DNA of 64,000 nucleotides from Gluconobacter thailandicus F149-1 = NBRC 100600 (GCF_000964465.1 NZ_BANH01000002.1:1-64000); one strand, 5' to 3'; counted from the stretch's first letter, positions 55,049 through 64,000 are shown. The notes: generated by a model from the letters alone, not told the origin. Translations and numbers: made by a program.

Positions 55049-55543
55049 TTAGTAATCGCGTCCCTTGCTGCGGATCAGCCTTGCCTTGTCTCGCTGCCAG
55101 TCCCGCTCAGCAATAGCATGACGTTTGTCCTCTTTCTTGCGTCCCTGCCCCAGCCCGATCGTTACTTTCGCGACTCCACGAGCATTAAAGTGGATATCTA
55201 ACGGCACCAGCGATGCACCTGCACGCGTTACAGCAGACAGGTAATGGGCAATCTGTTTTTTGTGCATCAGCAGCTTACGAGGCGCTCTTGGTTCAAAACG
55301 AGACAGAACACCACCCTGATACTCAGGAATATAGGCATTGAAGAGCCAGATCTCTCCGTCACGCTCTGCCGCATAGGCTTCCGTGATGGTTGAGCGACCT
55401 AATCTGAGGCTTTTCACCTCAGGGCCTTTCAGAACAATACCCGCTTCCGTGGTTTCAAGAATCGTATAGTCGAACCGGCCTTTACGGTTCTGAGCGACGA
55501 TCCCATGAGAAATCATGCCGCTCTTCTCTTTTTTTCCGGCCAT
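55049..55543 (-). CDS. smpB: SsrA-binding protein
   Basis: SmpB brings tmRNA to stalled ribosomes. The 164-residue protein has NRKGRFDYTILETTEAGIVLKG, EVKSLRLGRSTITEAYA, LFNAYIPEY and the C-terminal GQGRKKEDKRHA tail that folds in the decoding centre. Starts at 55543 or 55519 are both possible. It follows dapA on the same strand, a common alphaproteobacterial order. Confidence 0.96.
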   Translation of the reverse strand: MAGKKEKSGMISHGIVAQNRKGRFDYTILETTEAGIVLKGPEVKSLRLGRSTITEAYAAERDGEIWLFNAYIPEYQGGVLSRFEPRAPRKLLMHKKQIAHYLSAVTRAGASLVPLDIHFNARGVAKVTIGLGQGRKKEDKRHAIAERDWQRDKARLIRSKGRDY

Positions 55544-55552
55544 CTAGAAATA

Positions 55553-56431
55553 TCAGTCCAATAGATCGAGAGAGCGCAGGGCGGCGTCGATTGCCTTGCG
55601 CGTTGCATCCTGAGGCTCAACCAGCGGCAAACGCAACGTGGCTGTGCATAGACCCAGTCTGGACATAGCGTATTTCACTGGCCCAGGGTTGCTTTCCATA
55701 AACATGGCATCATGCAGGGGGGAAAGACGGTCCTGAAGGGCAATGGCGTCCTTCACACGTCCTTCGTTCCAGGCGGCATGCATCTGTGCACAGAGATCCG
55801 GTACAACGTTGGACGTCACACCGATGCACCCATCGCCACCAGCAGCCAAAAATGAAACAACCGTGTTGTCGTCTCCGGAAAGCTGATTGAGCGGCTTCTT
55901 CACATGACGACGCACGGCAATCGGGCGCGCCATGTTGGCGGTCGCGTCCTTCACGCCCACGATGTTCGGATGCTCGCCCAGACGGCCCAGAGTTTCAGGC
56001 GTCAGGTCCACAACGGAACGGCCGGGAATGCAATACAGATACATCGGCAGCGGGGCTGCATCCGCAATCGCCATGAAATGGCGGTAAAGCCCTTCCTGCG
56101 TCGGCTTGTTGTAATAAGGCACGACGACCAGCAGGCTATTCGCGCCCACAGAATGAGCATGCTTTGCCATCTGAACAGCTTCGGATGTGCTATTTGAACC
56201 CGCACCCGCCATGACAGGCACACGCCCGTTGGATGTCTCGACGCAGTGCGCGATGATCTGACCATGCTCTTCATGAGACAGGGTCGGGCTTTCACCCGTA
56301 GTCCCTGCTGGAACAAGACCGCTGGTGCCAGCTTTGATCTGGCGCTCGATGAGCTTTGTCGCCACACCAAAATCGATACGGCCATCCGTATCCATCGGGG
56401 TAATCAGAGCCGTCAGCGACCCCTGATACAT
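55553..56431 (-). CDS. dapA: 4-hydroxy-tetrahydrodipicolinate synthase
   Basis: DapA condenses pyruvate with aspartate semialdehyde in lysine and meso-DAP synthesis. GTTGESPTL, the Tyr of LYCIPGRSVVDL and the Schiff-base Lys of GVKDATAN are present. I chose the ATG at 56431 (MYQGSLTALITPM, 292 residues), with GGTGGAG six bases before it. Alternative ATGs extend to 56503, where the frame overlaps the pheA stop by 4 bp. Confidence 0.95.
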   Translation of the reverse strand: MYQGSLTALITPMDTDGRIDFGVATKLIERQIKAGTSGLVPAGTTGESPTLSHEEHGQIIAHCVETSNGRVPVMAGAGSNSTSEAVQMAKHAHSVGANSLLVVVPYYNKPTQEGLYRHFMAIADAAPLPMYLYCIPGRSVVDLTPETLGRLGEHPNIVGVKDATANMARPIAVRRHVKKPLNQLSGDDNTVVSFLAAGGDGCIGVTSNVVPDLCAQMHAAWNEGRVKDAIALQDRLSPLHDAMFMESNPGPVKYAMSRLGLCTATLRLPLVEPQDATRKAIDAALRSLDLLD

Positions 56432-56499
56432 GCCCGTCTCCACCATCGTCTCGCCTCTGCTCATCATGCGTTCCATCCTGCTCTTCCGATCCGCCAGCG

Positions 56500-57336
56500 T
56501 CATGTGCCGGAACGAGCAAGACTGCGTGGGTATGCACCCAGAATCTTCAAATTGTCGCTGGACTGCTCCAGCTCTTTCAAAGCGGCGGCAAGCGCAGGCT
56601 GCTCCGGATGCCCTTCGACATCCATCAGGAACTGCGTCGCCGTGAAAGAGCCGTTCAGCATGTAGCTCTCAATTCGGGTCATGTTTATACCATGCCGCGA
56701 AAATCCACCCAATGCCGCGTACAGCGCACCTGCCGTGTTTCCAACCCGCATCAGAAGTGTGGTCAATGTGTCGTCCCGGCTGACGTCCGGAAATTTCGGC
56801 ACAGGCGCTACACGATAAAACCGTGTGGTATTGTGTGCGGCATCTTCAACATTCTGCCGCAGAACCGTCAGGCCATTCAGTTCGCCGGCAAGAGAAGACG
56901 CAATGGCAGCATCCTCTTTGCGTCCCCATTTCGCCACCATTTCGGCAGCCCCGGCTGTATCGAACTCCGGCACGGCTTCAAGATTCAGCTCACGAATGAG
57001 CTTGCGGACCTGCCCGAGCGCTACCGGATGCGTATGCAGACGTCGGATATCGGAGATTTCAGCGCCCGGAACAGCCAGCAGGCAGTGCTCAACACGCTGG
57101 AAATGCTCTCCGACAATGTGTAGCCCAGCGTCCGGCAGCAAAGAGTGAATATCCGGCACACGCCCGGCGAGAGAATTTTCACAGGCCAGCAGCGCTTCAT
57201 CCGCGCGACCCTCATGAACAGCCTCGATCGCAGCCGCAAAGCTTGGGCATGGGAGGGTCGTCCAACCAGGGCGGCCCTGACGGCACGCGAGGTCCGAATA
57301 GGCGCCAGGCTGCCCCTGAAAAGCAATTACCGGCAT
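56500..57336 (-). CDS. pheA: Prephenate dehydratase
   Basis: This enzyme turns prephenate into phenylpyruvate for Phe. The catalytic TRF motif is in HNTTRFYRVAP, and the C-terminal ACT domain (LLMRVGNTAGALYAAL; TRIESYM) suggests Phe feedback. The ESYM form replaces the enteric ESRP, which is usual for alphaproteobacteria. At 278 residues it is the monofunctional type without chorismate mutase. Start overlaps the kdsB stop by 1 bp. Confidence 0.94.
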   Translation of the reverse strand: MPVIAFQGQPGAYSDLACRQGRPGWTTLPCPSFAAAIEAVHEGRADEALLACENSLAGRVPDIHSLLPDAGLHIVGEHFQRVEHCLLAVPGAEISDIRRLHTHPVALGQVRKLIRELNLEAVPEFDTAGAAEMVAKWGRKEDAAIASSLAGELNGLTVLRQNVEDAAHNTTRFYRVAPVPKFPDVSRDDTLTTLLMRVGNTAGALYAALGGFSRHGINMTRIESYMLNGSFTATQFLMDVEGHPEQPALAAALKELEQSSDNLKILGAYPRSLARSGT

Positions 57337-58061
57337 CAGACCAGTCCTCTCACTCGTTCCAGATCCTCAGGTGTATCAACCCCCTGAGGGGCATGTTCGA
57401 TACGCGCGCACCCAATGGTCATTCCGGCTTCCAGCGCACGAAGCTGCTCCAGACTTTCCCGCCGCTCCAATGCAGAGGGAGGCAGAGACACAAAGCGTTC
57501 AAGCGCTTCCCGACGCCATGCGTACACGCCGACATGATGCCAGTGCAGCCCAGCGCCCCATGGAATTGGCAGGCGCGAAAAATAGAGTGCCCGTGCGACA
57601 GAAGCGTCCCCGAAGTCACAGGCGATTTTCACCACCTGTTCAGCATTTCGTTCCCATTCACTCTGCACAGGAGCGGCAAGTGTTCCGATATCGAAGCCAT
57701 CATTTTCCAAAGGCTCAAGAACAGCCTTCAGACTGGCAGGCTCGATAAGCGGCAAGTCACCCTGAAGGTTGATGACCACATCATGTTCGCCAGCGGGATC
57801 AACCTGCTGAAGGGCCGCATGAACACGATCCGAACCGCTGGCCAAGGACGAGTCGGTCAGGACACCCTGAACGCCTTCCAGTCCACTGACCGCGTTGAGA
57901 ATGTCCTGATCACCGGCGGCGACCACCACTTTCCCGATTTTTGCCTCAAGAGCCCGTTTCGCAACACGGACAATCATGGGAAGACCGCCAATATCTGCAA
58001 GGGGCTTGCGTGGAAGGCGGGTCGAGGCAAGTCTGGAGGGAATGACGATGATCGGACGCAT
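57336..58061 (-). CDS. kdsB: 3-deoxy-manno-octulosonate cytidylyltransferase
   Basis: KdsB activates KDO as CMP-KDO for LPS inner core. The ATG at 58061 opens with the fingerprint IVIPSRLASTRLPRKPLADI; SGSDRV and NLQGDLPLI follow. Length 241 is normal; the open frame to 58142 overlaps hisN and is not used. First gene of kdsB-pheA-dapA-smpB. Confidence 0.96.
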   Translation of the reverse strand: MRPIIVIPSRLASTRLPRKPLADIGGLPMIVRVAKRALEAKIGKVVVAAGDQDILNAVSGLEGVQGVLTDSSLASGSDRVHAALQQVDPAGEHDVVINLQGDLPLIEPASLKAVLEPLENDGFDIGTLAAPVQSEWERNAEQVVKIACDFGDASVARALYFSRLPIPWGAGLHWHHVGVYAWRREALERFVSLPPSALERRESLEQLRALEAGMTIGCARIEHAPQGVDTPEDLERVRGLV

Positions 58062-58135
58062 GGCCCTTCTGATGCCGCCCGCCTGATCGGGCGTCAATCT
58101 CACTGTGGGCTTTCTGACGGAAATTGAAGGAAAAT

Positions 58136-58930
58136 ATGACACAAACAGTTCTGAACAAGGCGCTTGCCGTCGCCGAAGCCTGTGCCGATGCCGCCCGCAG
58201 GACTGTCATCCCCCATTTCCGGACATCTTTACAGGCCGATGCGAAGTCCGATGACAGCCCCGTCACCGTTGCGGATCGTGCGGCTGAAAAGGTCATGCGG
58301 TCCATTCTGGAAGAGGCCCTCCCTGACCACGCCATTCTTGGCGAGGAAAGCGGCATGAGTGGACATGAGGGCGACTGGCTCTGGGTTCTCGACCCGATTG
58401 ACGGAACACGCGCTTTCCTGACAGGACGCCCGACCTTCGGCACCCTGATTTCGCTTTTTCATAATGGCCGCCCGGTGCTGGGTCTGATTGACCAGCCTCT
58501 CACAGGGGAACGCTGGATTGGTGTGAAAGGACAGAAAACCCGCTTCGTCTCAGATCGCCTTCCTGGAAAAATCGGAACACGCCTCTGCCCGGGACTGAAA
58601 GAGGCCGAACTGTCCTGCACCTCCCCTGAAATCATGACCCCTACCCATACGCCGCGCTTTACCAACCTTCAGAAGCACGTCCGGCGCACGTCCTGGGGCG
58701 GGGACTGCTACGCCTACGGACTGCTGGCACTCGGCCAGATTGACGTCATTGCAGAATGCACGATGAACCCTTGGGACTGGGGCGCTCTGGTGCCCGTTAT
58801 CGAGGGCGCGGGAGGCAGCATCACAGACTGGCAGGGCCAGCCTCTCAGACTCGATAGTGACGGAACGGTTCTGGCCTGTGGCAACCCTGCCCTGCTCACA
58901 GAAATCGTGAGCCATCTTTCCCATCCGTGA
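58136..58930 (+). CDS. hisN: Inositol-monophosphatase-family protein, likely histidinol-phosphatase
   Basis: The 264-residue protein has the metal-binding motifs of the family: GEESG, WVLDPIDGTRAFLTG and WDWGALVPVIEGAGG. SPEIMTP and the HisN-like CYAYGLLALGQIDV favour the histidinol-phosphate phosphatase of alphaproteobacteria over inositol phosphatase. ATG at 58136 with GAAGGAA directly before; divergent from kdsB. Confidence 0.85.
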   Translation: MTQTVLNKALAVAEACADAARRTVIPHFRTSLQADAKSDDSPVTVADRAAEKVMRSILEEALPDHAILGEESGMSGHEGDWLWVLDPIDGTRAFLTGRPTFGTLISLFHNGRPVLGLIDQPLTGERWIGVKGQKTRFVSDRLPGKIGTRLCPGLKEAELSCTSPEIMTPTHTPRFTNLQKHVRRTSWGGDCYAYGLLALGQIDVIAECTMNPWDWGALVPVIEGAGGSITDWQGQPLRLDSDGTVLACGNPALLTEIVSHLSHP

Positions 58931-59022
58931 ACGATGCGTTAGGCATGACGCCCCGGTGATCATGGGCCGGGACAGGTTGGAATGAGAGCCGGAGCCTTCC
59001 GGTTCAGGACCGGGACGGAAAT

Positions 59023-60270
59023 ATGGACGCGCAATTCTCTCTCCCCAAGAACAAGATCCGCATTCTCCTGCTTGAAGGCATCCATGAGAGTGCTGTCGAG
59101 CATTTCAATGTGCAGGGTTATGCAGAGGTCACACGCCTGAAAGGCGCCCTTGAAGGCGATGCCCTCAAGGAAGCGCTTCAGGGCGTACACATGGTGGGGA
59201 TCCGCAGTCGGACGCAGCTCACACAGGAGGTCATCGAATCCGCTGACCGCCTGATGGCCATTGGCTGCTTCTGCATCGGAACAAATCAGGTCGATCTGGA
59301 AGCCGCCCGTATGGCGGGCATCCCGGTCTTCAATGCCCCGTACAGCAACACACGCTCTGTCGCCGAGCTGGTGATGGGCGAAGTCGTCATGCTGATGCGC
59401 CGCATCCCGTCCCGTTCCGAGCAGTGCCATCAGGGTGGCTGGGACAAATCTGCCATCAATGCATGGGAAGTTCGCGGCAAGACACTGGGTATCGTCGGTT
59501 ATGGCTCTATCGGCTCGCAGCTTTCCGTTCTGGCCGAAGCCTTTGGCATGCGCGTCCTGTATTACGATATCATGCCACGCCTTCCGCACGGCAATGCTGT
59601 GGCCGTTGCAACGCTGAAAGACCTTCTGGCCCAGTCAGACGTCGTCACCCTGCATGTTCCGCAGACGCCGGATACGAACCTGCTGATTGGCGAGGCCGAA
59701 ATCCGGGCGATGAAGCCCAATTCCATCCTGCTCAACAACGCCCGCGGCAATGTCGTGGATCTGGACGCCCTGGCTGCGGCTCTCAAAGATGGCCATCTGA
59801 TGGGTGCCGGCGTGGACGTCTTCCCGGTGGAGCCGAAGATTGCCGGCGAGCGTTTTGTCTCTCCGCTGCAGGGCCTCGAGAACGTTCTTCTCACTCCGCA
59901 TATTGGTGGTTCCACCATGGAAGCCCAGGAGCGGATTGGTGTTGAAGTCGCTCGCAAGCTTGTTGACTACTCGGATGTCGGCTCCACCATTGGTGCCGTA
60001 AATTTTCCGAGCGTACAGCTTCCGGAGCGGCCGCGTGGCACGCGTTTCATGCATGTGCACGCCAACCGTCCAGGCATCATGCGTCAGATCAACGAACTGT
60101 TCGCAGCCGAGAACTGCAATGTCACGGCCCAGTATCTGCAAACGGATGGTGAAGTCGGTTACGTCGTCGTTGAAGCCGAATCGACTGGCCCTGACATGGA
60201 CCAGCACCTGCTGGACGGCCTGCGCGCCATGGACGGCACGCTTCGTGCCCGCCTGATTTACCAGCGTTAA
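59023..60270 (+). CDS. serA: D-3-phosphoglycerate dehydrogenase
   Basis: SerA starts serine synthesis by oxidising 3-phosphoglycerate. GIVGYGSIGSQLSVLAEAFG binds NAD; active-site Arg (NNARGNVVD) and Glu/His (LLTPHIGGST) are visible. A C-terminal ACT domain (VHANRPGIMRQINELFAAENCNV) implies serine control. 415 residues, like the E. coli enzyme. Confidence 0.95.
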   Translation: MDAQFSLPKNKIRILLLEGIHESAVEHFNVQGYAEVTRLKGALEGDALKEALQGVHMVGIRSRTQLTQEVIESADRLMAIGCFCIGTNQVDLEAARMAGIPVFNAPYSNTRSVAELVMGEVVMLMRRIPSRSEQCHQGGWDKSAINAWEVRGKTLGIVGYGSIGSQLSVLAEAFGMRVLYYDIMPRLPHGNAVAVATLKDLLAQSDVVTLHVPQTPDTNLLIGEAEIRAMKPNSILLNNARGNVVDLDALAAALKDGHLMGAGVDVFPVEPKIAGERFVSPLQGLENVLLTPHIGGSTMEAQERIGVEVARKLVDYSDVGSTIGAVNFPSVQLPERPRGTRFMHVHANRPGIMRQINELFAAENCNVTAQYLQTDGEVGYVVVEAESTGPDMDQHLLDGLRAMDGTLRARLIYQR

Positions 60271-60306
60271 CCATCTAGTAATATGTTCTGGCTACGATCT
60301 CGTCCC

Positions 60307-61824
60307 ATGACGACATCCGGCCAGAACACACCTCCCAAGACCACACCTGCTCTTGCCCGTATCCAGAGCTTTGCCTTTTCAGGCATCGAAGCTGTTCCAG
60401 TCACGGTCGAGGTTCAGGTTTCTACCGGTTTGCCCGCGTTTCTAGTCGTTGGCATGGCGGATAAATCCGTTGGGGAAGCGCGCGAACGCGTTCGCGCTGC
60501 TCTGACCGCTATGGGTCTGGCGCTTCCACCCAAACGTATTCTGGTCAATCTTGTCCCTGCTGACCTCATCAAGGAAGGCGCACATTTTGACCTTCCAATA
60601 GCTTTGGGTCTGCTGGTGGCAATGGGCATTCTGCCTTTCGAGACCGTGTCTGCTTATGCCGCAGTTGGCGAGCTTTCTCTGGATGGGCGCGTCAATCCGA
60701 TCAACGGCGTTCTGTCTGCGGCTCTGGGCGCAGCAACGCAGGGCTTAGGCCTGATCTGTCCGTCGCTTCAGGGCACGGAAGCGCGATGGGGCAATCCCGA
60801 TCATGACATTCTGGCCCCAGAAACACTGCTGTCGCTCGTTTCCCACTTTCGAGGTGAACAGGTTCTGACACCTGTTCCGCCAGCGCAGGGCTACACGCCT
60901 GATTACGGACCGGACCTCGCAGACGTCAAAGGTATGGCGCTGGGCCGGCGCGCTCTGGAGATCGCCGCAGCCGGTGGACATTCCGTGCTCATGAGCGGCC
61001 CGCCCGGCGCAGGAAAATCCATGTTGGCGTGTCGTCTGCCCAGTATTCTGCCCGATCTCACGACTGAGGAAATGCTGGAGACAAGTCGTATCCATAGTGT
61101 CTCTGGTCTTCTGAAAGAGGGGCGCCTGACGGTTCGACCGCCTTACCGTGCCCCACATCATAGTGCGAGCCTTCCCGCCATGGTCGGCGGGGGTGCGAAA
61201 GCGAGGCCCGGCGAAGTCAGTCTGGCGCATAACGGGGTGCTGTTCCTTGATGAACTGCCCGAGTTTTCACGATCCTGCCTGGAAGCGCTGCGTCAGCCTA
61301 TTGAGACAGGGTCTATATCCATTGCACGTGCCGCCCAGCACACGACTTACCCGGCCCGTTTCCAATTCATTGCCGCAATGAACCCTTGCCGCTGTGGTTA
61401 TCTGGGAGACCCGGAACGCAGTTGCCGCAAAGCGCCCCGCTGTGGCGAGGATTACAGTGCAAAAATCTCAGGCCCGATGCTCGATCGCATGGATATCTGC
61501 GTGCAGATTGAGCCGCTTTCTCCTGTCGAAATCAGCCGGGCACCGCGAGGTGAGGACAGTGCCACAGTCCGCGCTCGTGTTGAAAAAGCGCGCGAACGTC
61601 AAATCGCGCGACAAGGCACGTGCAATGCACAAACCTCCCCAGACCTGTTCATTATGGATGATGATGCCCGTTCTCTTGCCGAACAGGCTGCCGAGAAAAT
61701 GCGCCTCTCCAACCGTGGACTGACACGCCTGATGCGTGTCTCCCGAACCATTGCTGATCTGGAAGGCACACAGCAGATCCAGCGTCATCATGTTACCGAA
61801 GCCTTAGGCTTTCGGCGGCGGTAA
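60307..61824 (+). CDS. comM: YifB/ComM-family Mg-chelatase-like AAA+ ATPase
   Basis: A 505-residue protein: N-terminal Lon-like fold (VEVQVSTGLPAFLVVGMADKSVGEARERV), Walker A SGPPGAGKSM, Walker B VLFLDELPEF and a Cys-rich loop CRCGYLGDPERSC. ComM is a helicase that promotes branch migration during natural transformation. ATG at 60307 or 60283; neither has a strong ribosome-binding site. Its end overlaps the convergent small membrane gene by 21 bp. Confidence 0.92.
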   Translation: MTTSGQNTPPKTTPALARIQSFAFSGIEAVPVTVEVQVSTGLPAFLVVGMADKSVGEARERVRAALTAMGLALPPKRILVNLVPADLIKEGAHFDLPIALGLLVAMGILPFETVSAYAAVGELSLDGRVNPINGVLSAALGAATQGLGLICPSLQGTEARWGNPDHDILAPETLLSLVSHFRGEQVLTPVPPAQGYTPDYGPDLADVKGMALGRRALEIAAAGGHSVLMSGPPGAGKSMLACRLPSILPDLTTEEMLETSRIHSVSGLLKEGRLTVRPPYRAPHHSASLPAMVGGGAKARPGEVSLAHNGVLFLDELPEFSRSCLEALRQPIETGSISIARAAQHTTYPARFQFIAAMNPCRCGYLGDPERSCRKAPRCGEDYSAKISGPMLDRMDICVQIEPLSPVEISRAPRGEDSATVRARVEKARERQIARQGTCNAQTSPDLFIMDDDARSLAEQAAEKMRLSNRGLTRLMRVSRTIADLEGTQQIQRHHVTEALGFRRR

Positions 61825-62013
61825 TCCGTTCTTGCGACGGCCCAGATCCCGAAAGGACGGGATCATAGCCACCATGATGAACAGCGTGATCCAGAAATTG
61901 ATCTGATGGAACAAGGCCGTTCCGTACAGCCAGACACCATACAGCAGGGTCGCAGTCATGACGGCATAACCGACCACCATGACCCACCAGATGATCCATT
62001 CCTTGCTTGGCAT
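61804..62013 (-). CDS. Small two-helix membrane protein
   Basis: A 69-residue protein with two hydrophobic helices (about residues 7-29 and 35-52) and a basic, Pro-ending tail. Its ATG overlaps the stop of the cystathionine beta-lyase gene by 1 bp, so it is likely translated from the same mRNA. No family recognised. Confidence 0.6.
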   Translation of the reverse strand: MPSKEWIIWWVMVVGYAVMTATLLYGVWLYGTALFHQINFWITLFIMVAMIPSFRDLGRRKNGLPPPKA

Positions 62014-63230
62014 TACTGATCCACCCCAGCAAGACCATCCAGTCCACGTGCAAGATCAGCCTTGAGATCATCCACGCTTTCCAGACCGATATGCAGGCGA
62101 AAGGTTGCCGCCTTCGGGCCGCCTTCTCCCGTCACGCGACGGACATGCCCGGTCGTGGGAAGTACAAGACTTTCATAGCCTCCCCAGGAGGCTCCAATCC
62201 CGAACATGCTCAGACCGTCAATCATGCGCTCCGCAGCCGCGACACTGATGTCTGACTGAAGCTCGACGCCGAACAGGCCACATGCGCCTGTAAAATCACG
62301 CTTCCAGATTTCGTGCCCCGGACAGTCTTCCAGAGCCGGATGCAGCACACGCGCCACTTCCGGACGTGTCTTCAGCCACTGGGCAATTTCAAGTGCCGAA
62401 CGGGACTGGTGTGCAAGACGCACGCCCATGGTCCGAAGCCCTCGCAAGGTCAGCCAGCAATCATCCGGGCTGGCACACTGGCCAAGCTGGATGGAGGCAT
62501 CGCGCAGGGTCTTCCAGTGCGTCTCATCATTGACGGTGATGGACCCGATAATGACATCCGAATGGCCGCCGGGATATTTCGTCAGGGCTTGAATCGAGAC
62601 ATCCACACCGTGCTCGAACGGCTGAAACACGCCGATCCCCCATGTATTATCAAGCAACAGCAGCGCTCCTGCATGATGCGCCACATCCGCCAGCATCGGC
62701 ACGTCCTGCACTTCAAACGTGTGACTGCCGGGACTCTCAGCAAAGATGATACGCGTTTCAGGTCGAAGCAGGGACTCAACCTCTGTCCGCGTCGCCATCG
62801 GAGCGTAGTACGTTGTCGTGACGCCCAGACGTTTGAGCATGGTGTCAGCAAAGCGACGTGTTGGCCCATAGACCGAGTCGGGCAGAAGCAGATGGTCACC
62901 CTGCCCCAGAAACGCCAGCAACGGCGTCGTACAGGCACTTAAACCGGAATTGACGACCTGAGTGTGTGTACCCCCCTCAATGGTCGATAGAAGATTCTCA
63001 AGTTCATGCTGGATCGGCGTCCCCATCGCGCCGTAAACCGCCTTATGGGCGTGGCTGCGACCGTCCATCCGGTTCATGGATTCAAGGGTTGGGAAAAGGA
63101 CCGTCGAACCGCGTGAGACTGGCAGGTTTACAAGCGTTCCGCTCTCTGTAGCCTCTGCACGTGCCGCTTGCACAAGTGTTGACGCCAAGCGGTTCCAGCC
63201 CGCGCTGACGCGTGTTTCCAGATCACTCAT
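62013..63230 (-). CDS. metC: Cystathionine beta-lyase
   Basis: A Cys/Met-metabolism PLP enzyme of 405 residues. The PLP lysine lies in QALTKYPGGHSDVIIGS, the LLDNTWGIG Asp contacts the pyridine N, and the Y-G-P-T-R stretch (DSVYGPTRRF) is typical of MetC. It would cleave cystathionine to homocysteine, with alternative C-S lyase roles possible. The start overlaps the sulfurtransferase stop by 4 bp. Confidence 0.88.
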   Translation of the reverse strand: MSDLETRVSAGWNRLASTLVQAARAEATESGTLVNLPVSRGSTVLFPTLESMNRMDGRSHAHKAVYGAMGTPIQHELENLLSTIEGGTHTQVVNSGLSACTTPLLAFLGQGDHLLLPDSVYGPTRRFADTMLKRLGVTTTYYAPMATRTEVESLLRPETRIIFAESPGSHTFEVQDVPMLADVAHHAGALLLLDNTWGIGVFQPFEHGVDVSIQALTKYPGGHSDVIIGSITVNDETHWKTLRDASIQLGQCASPDDCWLTLRGLRTMGVRLAHQSRSALEIAQWLKTRPEVARVLHPALEDCPGHEIWKRDFTGACGLFGVELQSDISVAAAERMIDGLSMFGIGASWGGYESLVLPTTGHVRRVTGEGGPKAATFRLHIGLESVDDLKADLARGLDGLAGVDQ

Positions 63231-64000
63231 GCCTGTTCTCCCGTCACGATCGGCGCGTCGGGATCACTGCCCCATTCCGCCCAGGAACCATCATAAAGTG
63301 CTCCGTCCGGAAGGCCGGCAATGGCCAGCCCGGCCAGAAGCGTGGCCGCCGTCAGTCCTGACCCGCAGCTTGTAATAACCCGCCGCCCAGCGACCGGCAC
63401 GAACAAGGAGCGAAGCGTTTCCTGGGGCAGGAAATGACCATGCTCATCGACAAGCCGCGTCCAGTCCATGCTGATGGCACCTGCCATATGGCCGCCGCGC
63501 ACCCCCGGTCTTGGCTCAGGCACAGACGCCGTAAAGCGCCCATGGCTGCGAGCATCCAGTACGACTGTCTGAGCGGGCGCTTCCAGAATATCTCCGCTTC
63601 CTGCCAGCAGACCATACCGTGGGCGCGTTCTGTATCGAGCGGGCGATACCGGAGCGGGTTCACCATGCTCGACGGTGCCACCCGCTTCCTGCCAGGCCTT
63701 CAGTCCACCATCAAGAATTCTAACGGTCCGGTGCCCGAACAGGCGTGCCAGCCACCATCCCCGACAAGCCCCGACACTTCCCTTTCCGTCATAAAAAACG
63801 ATCGGCGTATCCTCGGTCAGGCCTAGCTCGCCCATCAGTCGTGCGAACCGAGCAGCACCCGGCACGGTATGGGGCAAACTGCTTTCCGGATCGGCAAAGA
63901 CATCAATATCGAATCGGCGTGCGCCGGGAATACGGGCCTCACGGAACGCAGCGTCCGGATTTCCGTTCTGACCGGGCAAGAGGACGCTGGCATCCAGCGA
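63227..64000 (-). CDS. sseA: 3-mercaptopyruvate/thiosulfate sulfurtransferase, 5' end outside window
   Basis: The frame is open to the right edge; SLDAS just inside it resembles the rhodanese N-terminal LLDASW. Two rhodanese domains are visible (YDGKGSVGACRGWWLARLFG; VLDARSHGRF), with the active-site Cys in SCGSGLTAAT, a CGSGxT pattern typical of 3-mercaptopyruvate sulfurtransferase. It transfers sulfur from mercaptopyruvate to thiols. Coupled to metC, linking two sulfur-amino-acid enzymes. Confidence 0.88.
   Translation of the reverse strand, partial: SLDASVLLPGQNGNPDAAFREARIPGARRFDIDVFADPESSLPHTVPGAARFARLMGELGLTEDTPIVFYDGKGSVGACRGWWLARLFGHRTVRILDGGLKAWQEAGGTVEHGEPAPVSPARYRTRPRYGLLAGSGDILEAPAQTVVLDARSHGRFTASVPEPRPGVRGGHMAGAISMDWTRLVDEHGHFLPQETLRSLFVPVAGRRVITSCGSGLTAATLLAGLAIAGLPDGALYDGSWAEWGSDPDAPIVTGEQA

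Noticed and set aside
58931-59022. Possible riboswitch before serA
   Set aside because: A GC hairpin (GAGCCGGA/TCCGGTTC) is present, but no known riboswitch consensus could be recognised by eye.
1-64000. CRISPR array, insertion sequence, prophage or genomic island
   Set aside because: No regularly spaced repeats, transposase, integrase or phage genes; neither tRNA is followed by a duplicated 3' end that I can see.

Overview
The window looks like ordinary chromosomal DNA of an alphaproteobacterium of the acetic acid bacteria (Acetobacteraceae), most likely Gluconobacter or a close relative. The grounds are the moderately high GC content, the protein flavour, the alphaproteobacterial gene orders (holB-metG-tatD-MBL; hisS-prfA-prmC-DUF4167; cobS-cobT next to a BolA/J-protein pair) and a divergent recG/mfd pair without the sdhE gene often found between them. 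The last point would fit Gluconobacter, which lacks succinate dehydrogenase. The genus call is an inference. About 60 protein genes and two tRNA genes are supported. I see no insertion sequence, prophage, CRISPR array, integrase or toxin-antitoxin pair.

Layout. 1-5850: a Na+/H+ antiporter with a cyclic-nucleotide-binding tail (cut by the window edge), a POT-like transporter lacking the usual proton-coupling motif, a 570-bp AT-rich control region full of palindromes, and an outer-membrane porin. 5856-13691 (minus): one tightly overlapping operon mltB-rlpA-dacC-tmk-holB-metG-tatD-MBL hydrolase, joining peptidoglycan remodelling with replication and translation. 13841-18476: DedA, an ATP-grasp protein of unknown role, MlaD, UppP and an amino-acid permease. 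18590-23041: MscS channel, tRNA-Met, glycosyltransferase, DUF4167 protein, PrmC and a small secreted protein. 23045-30175 (minus): PrfA, HisS, IspG, RodZ, nitronate-monooxygenase-like protein, aspartate kinase. 30351-36554: UbiG, then on the minus strand a Tat-exported lactonase, DUF2147 protein, glutaredoxin, ComF, DUF3553, phosphohexomutase and GalU. 36774-45403: tRNA-Leu, LipB, a LolA-like lipoprotein, BolA, J-protein, CobS/CobT, a PLP decarboxylase, an orphan DUF1217 protein and a secreted unknown. 45423-54902: Mfd, RecG, a GGDEF-EAL protein with both catalytic motifs degraded, LpxR-like lipid A deacylase, double cold-shock protein. 55049-64000: SmpB, DapA, PheA, KdsB, HisN, SerA, ComM, then a small membrane protein, cystathionine beta-lyase and a sulfurtransferase cut by the right edge.

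Much of the window serves the cell envelope: peptidoglycan hydrolases, UppP and DedA (both tied to undecaprenyl-phosphate recycling), MlaD, RodZ, a LolA-like lipoprotein, LpxR, KdsB, GalU and the hexomutase. A second theme is amino-acid synthesis (LysC, DapA, PheA, HisN, SerA, MetC). I did not find a convincing new multi-gene system. The points most worth a second look are the array of TGGCA-N3-TGCCA palindromes between the transporter and porin genes, the degenerate GGDEF-EAL protein, the missing sdhE, the LolA-like lipoprotein, the perfect 18-bp palindrome in front of dedA, and the ATP-grasp protein beside DedA. Start codons were chosen by ribosome-binding sites, overlaps and family lengths where these helped; several remain ambiguous and are marked.
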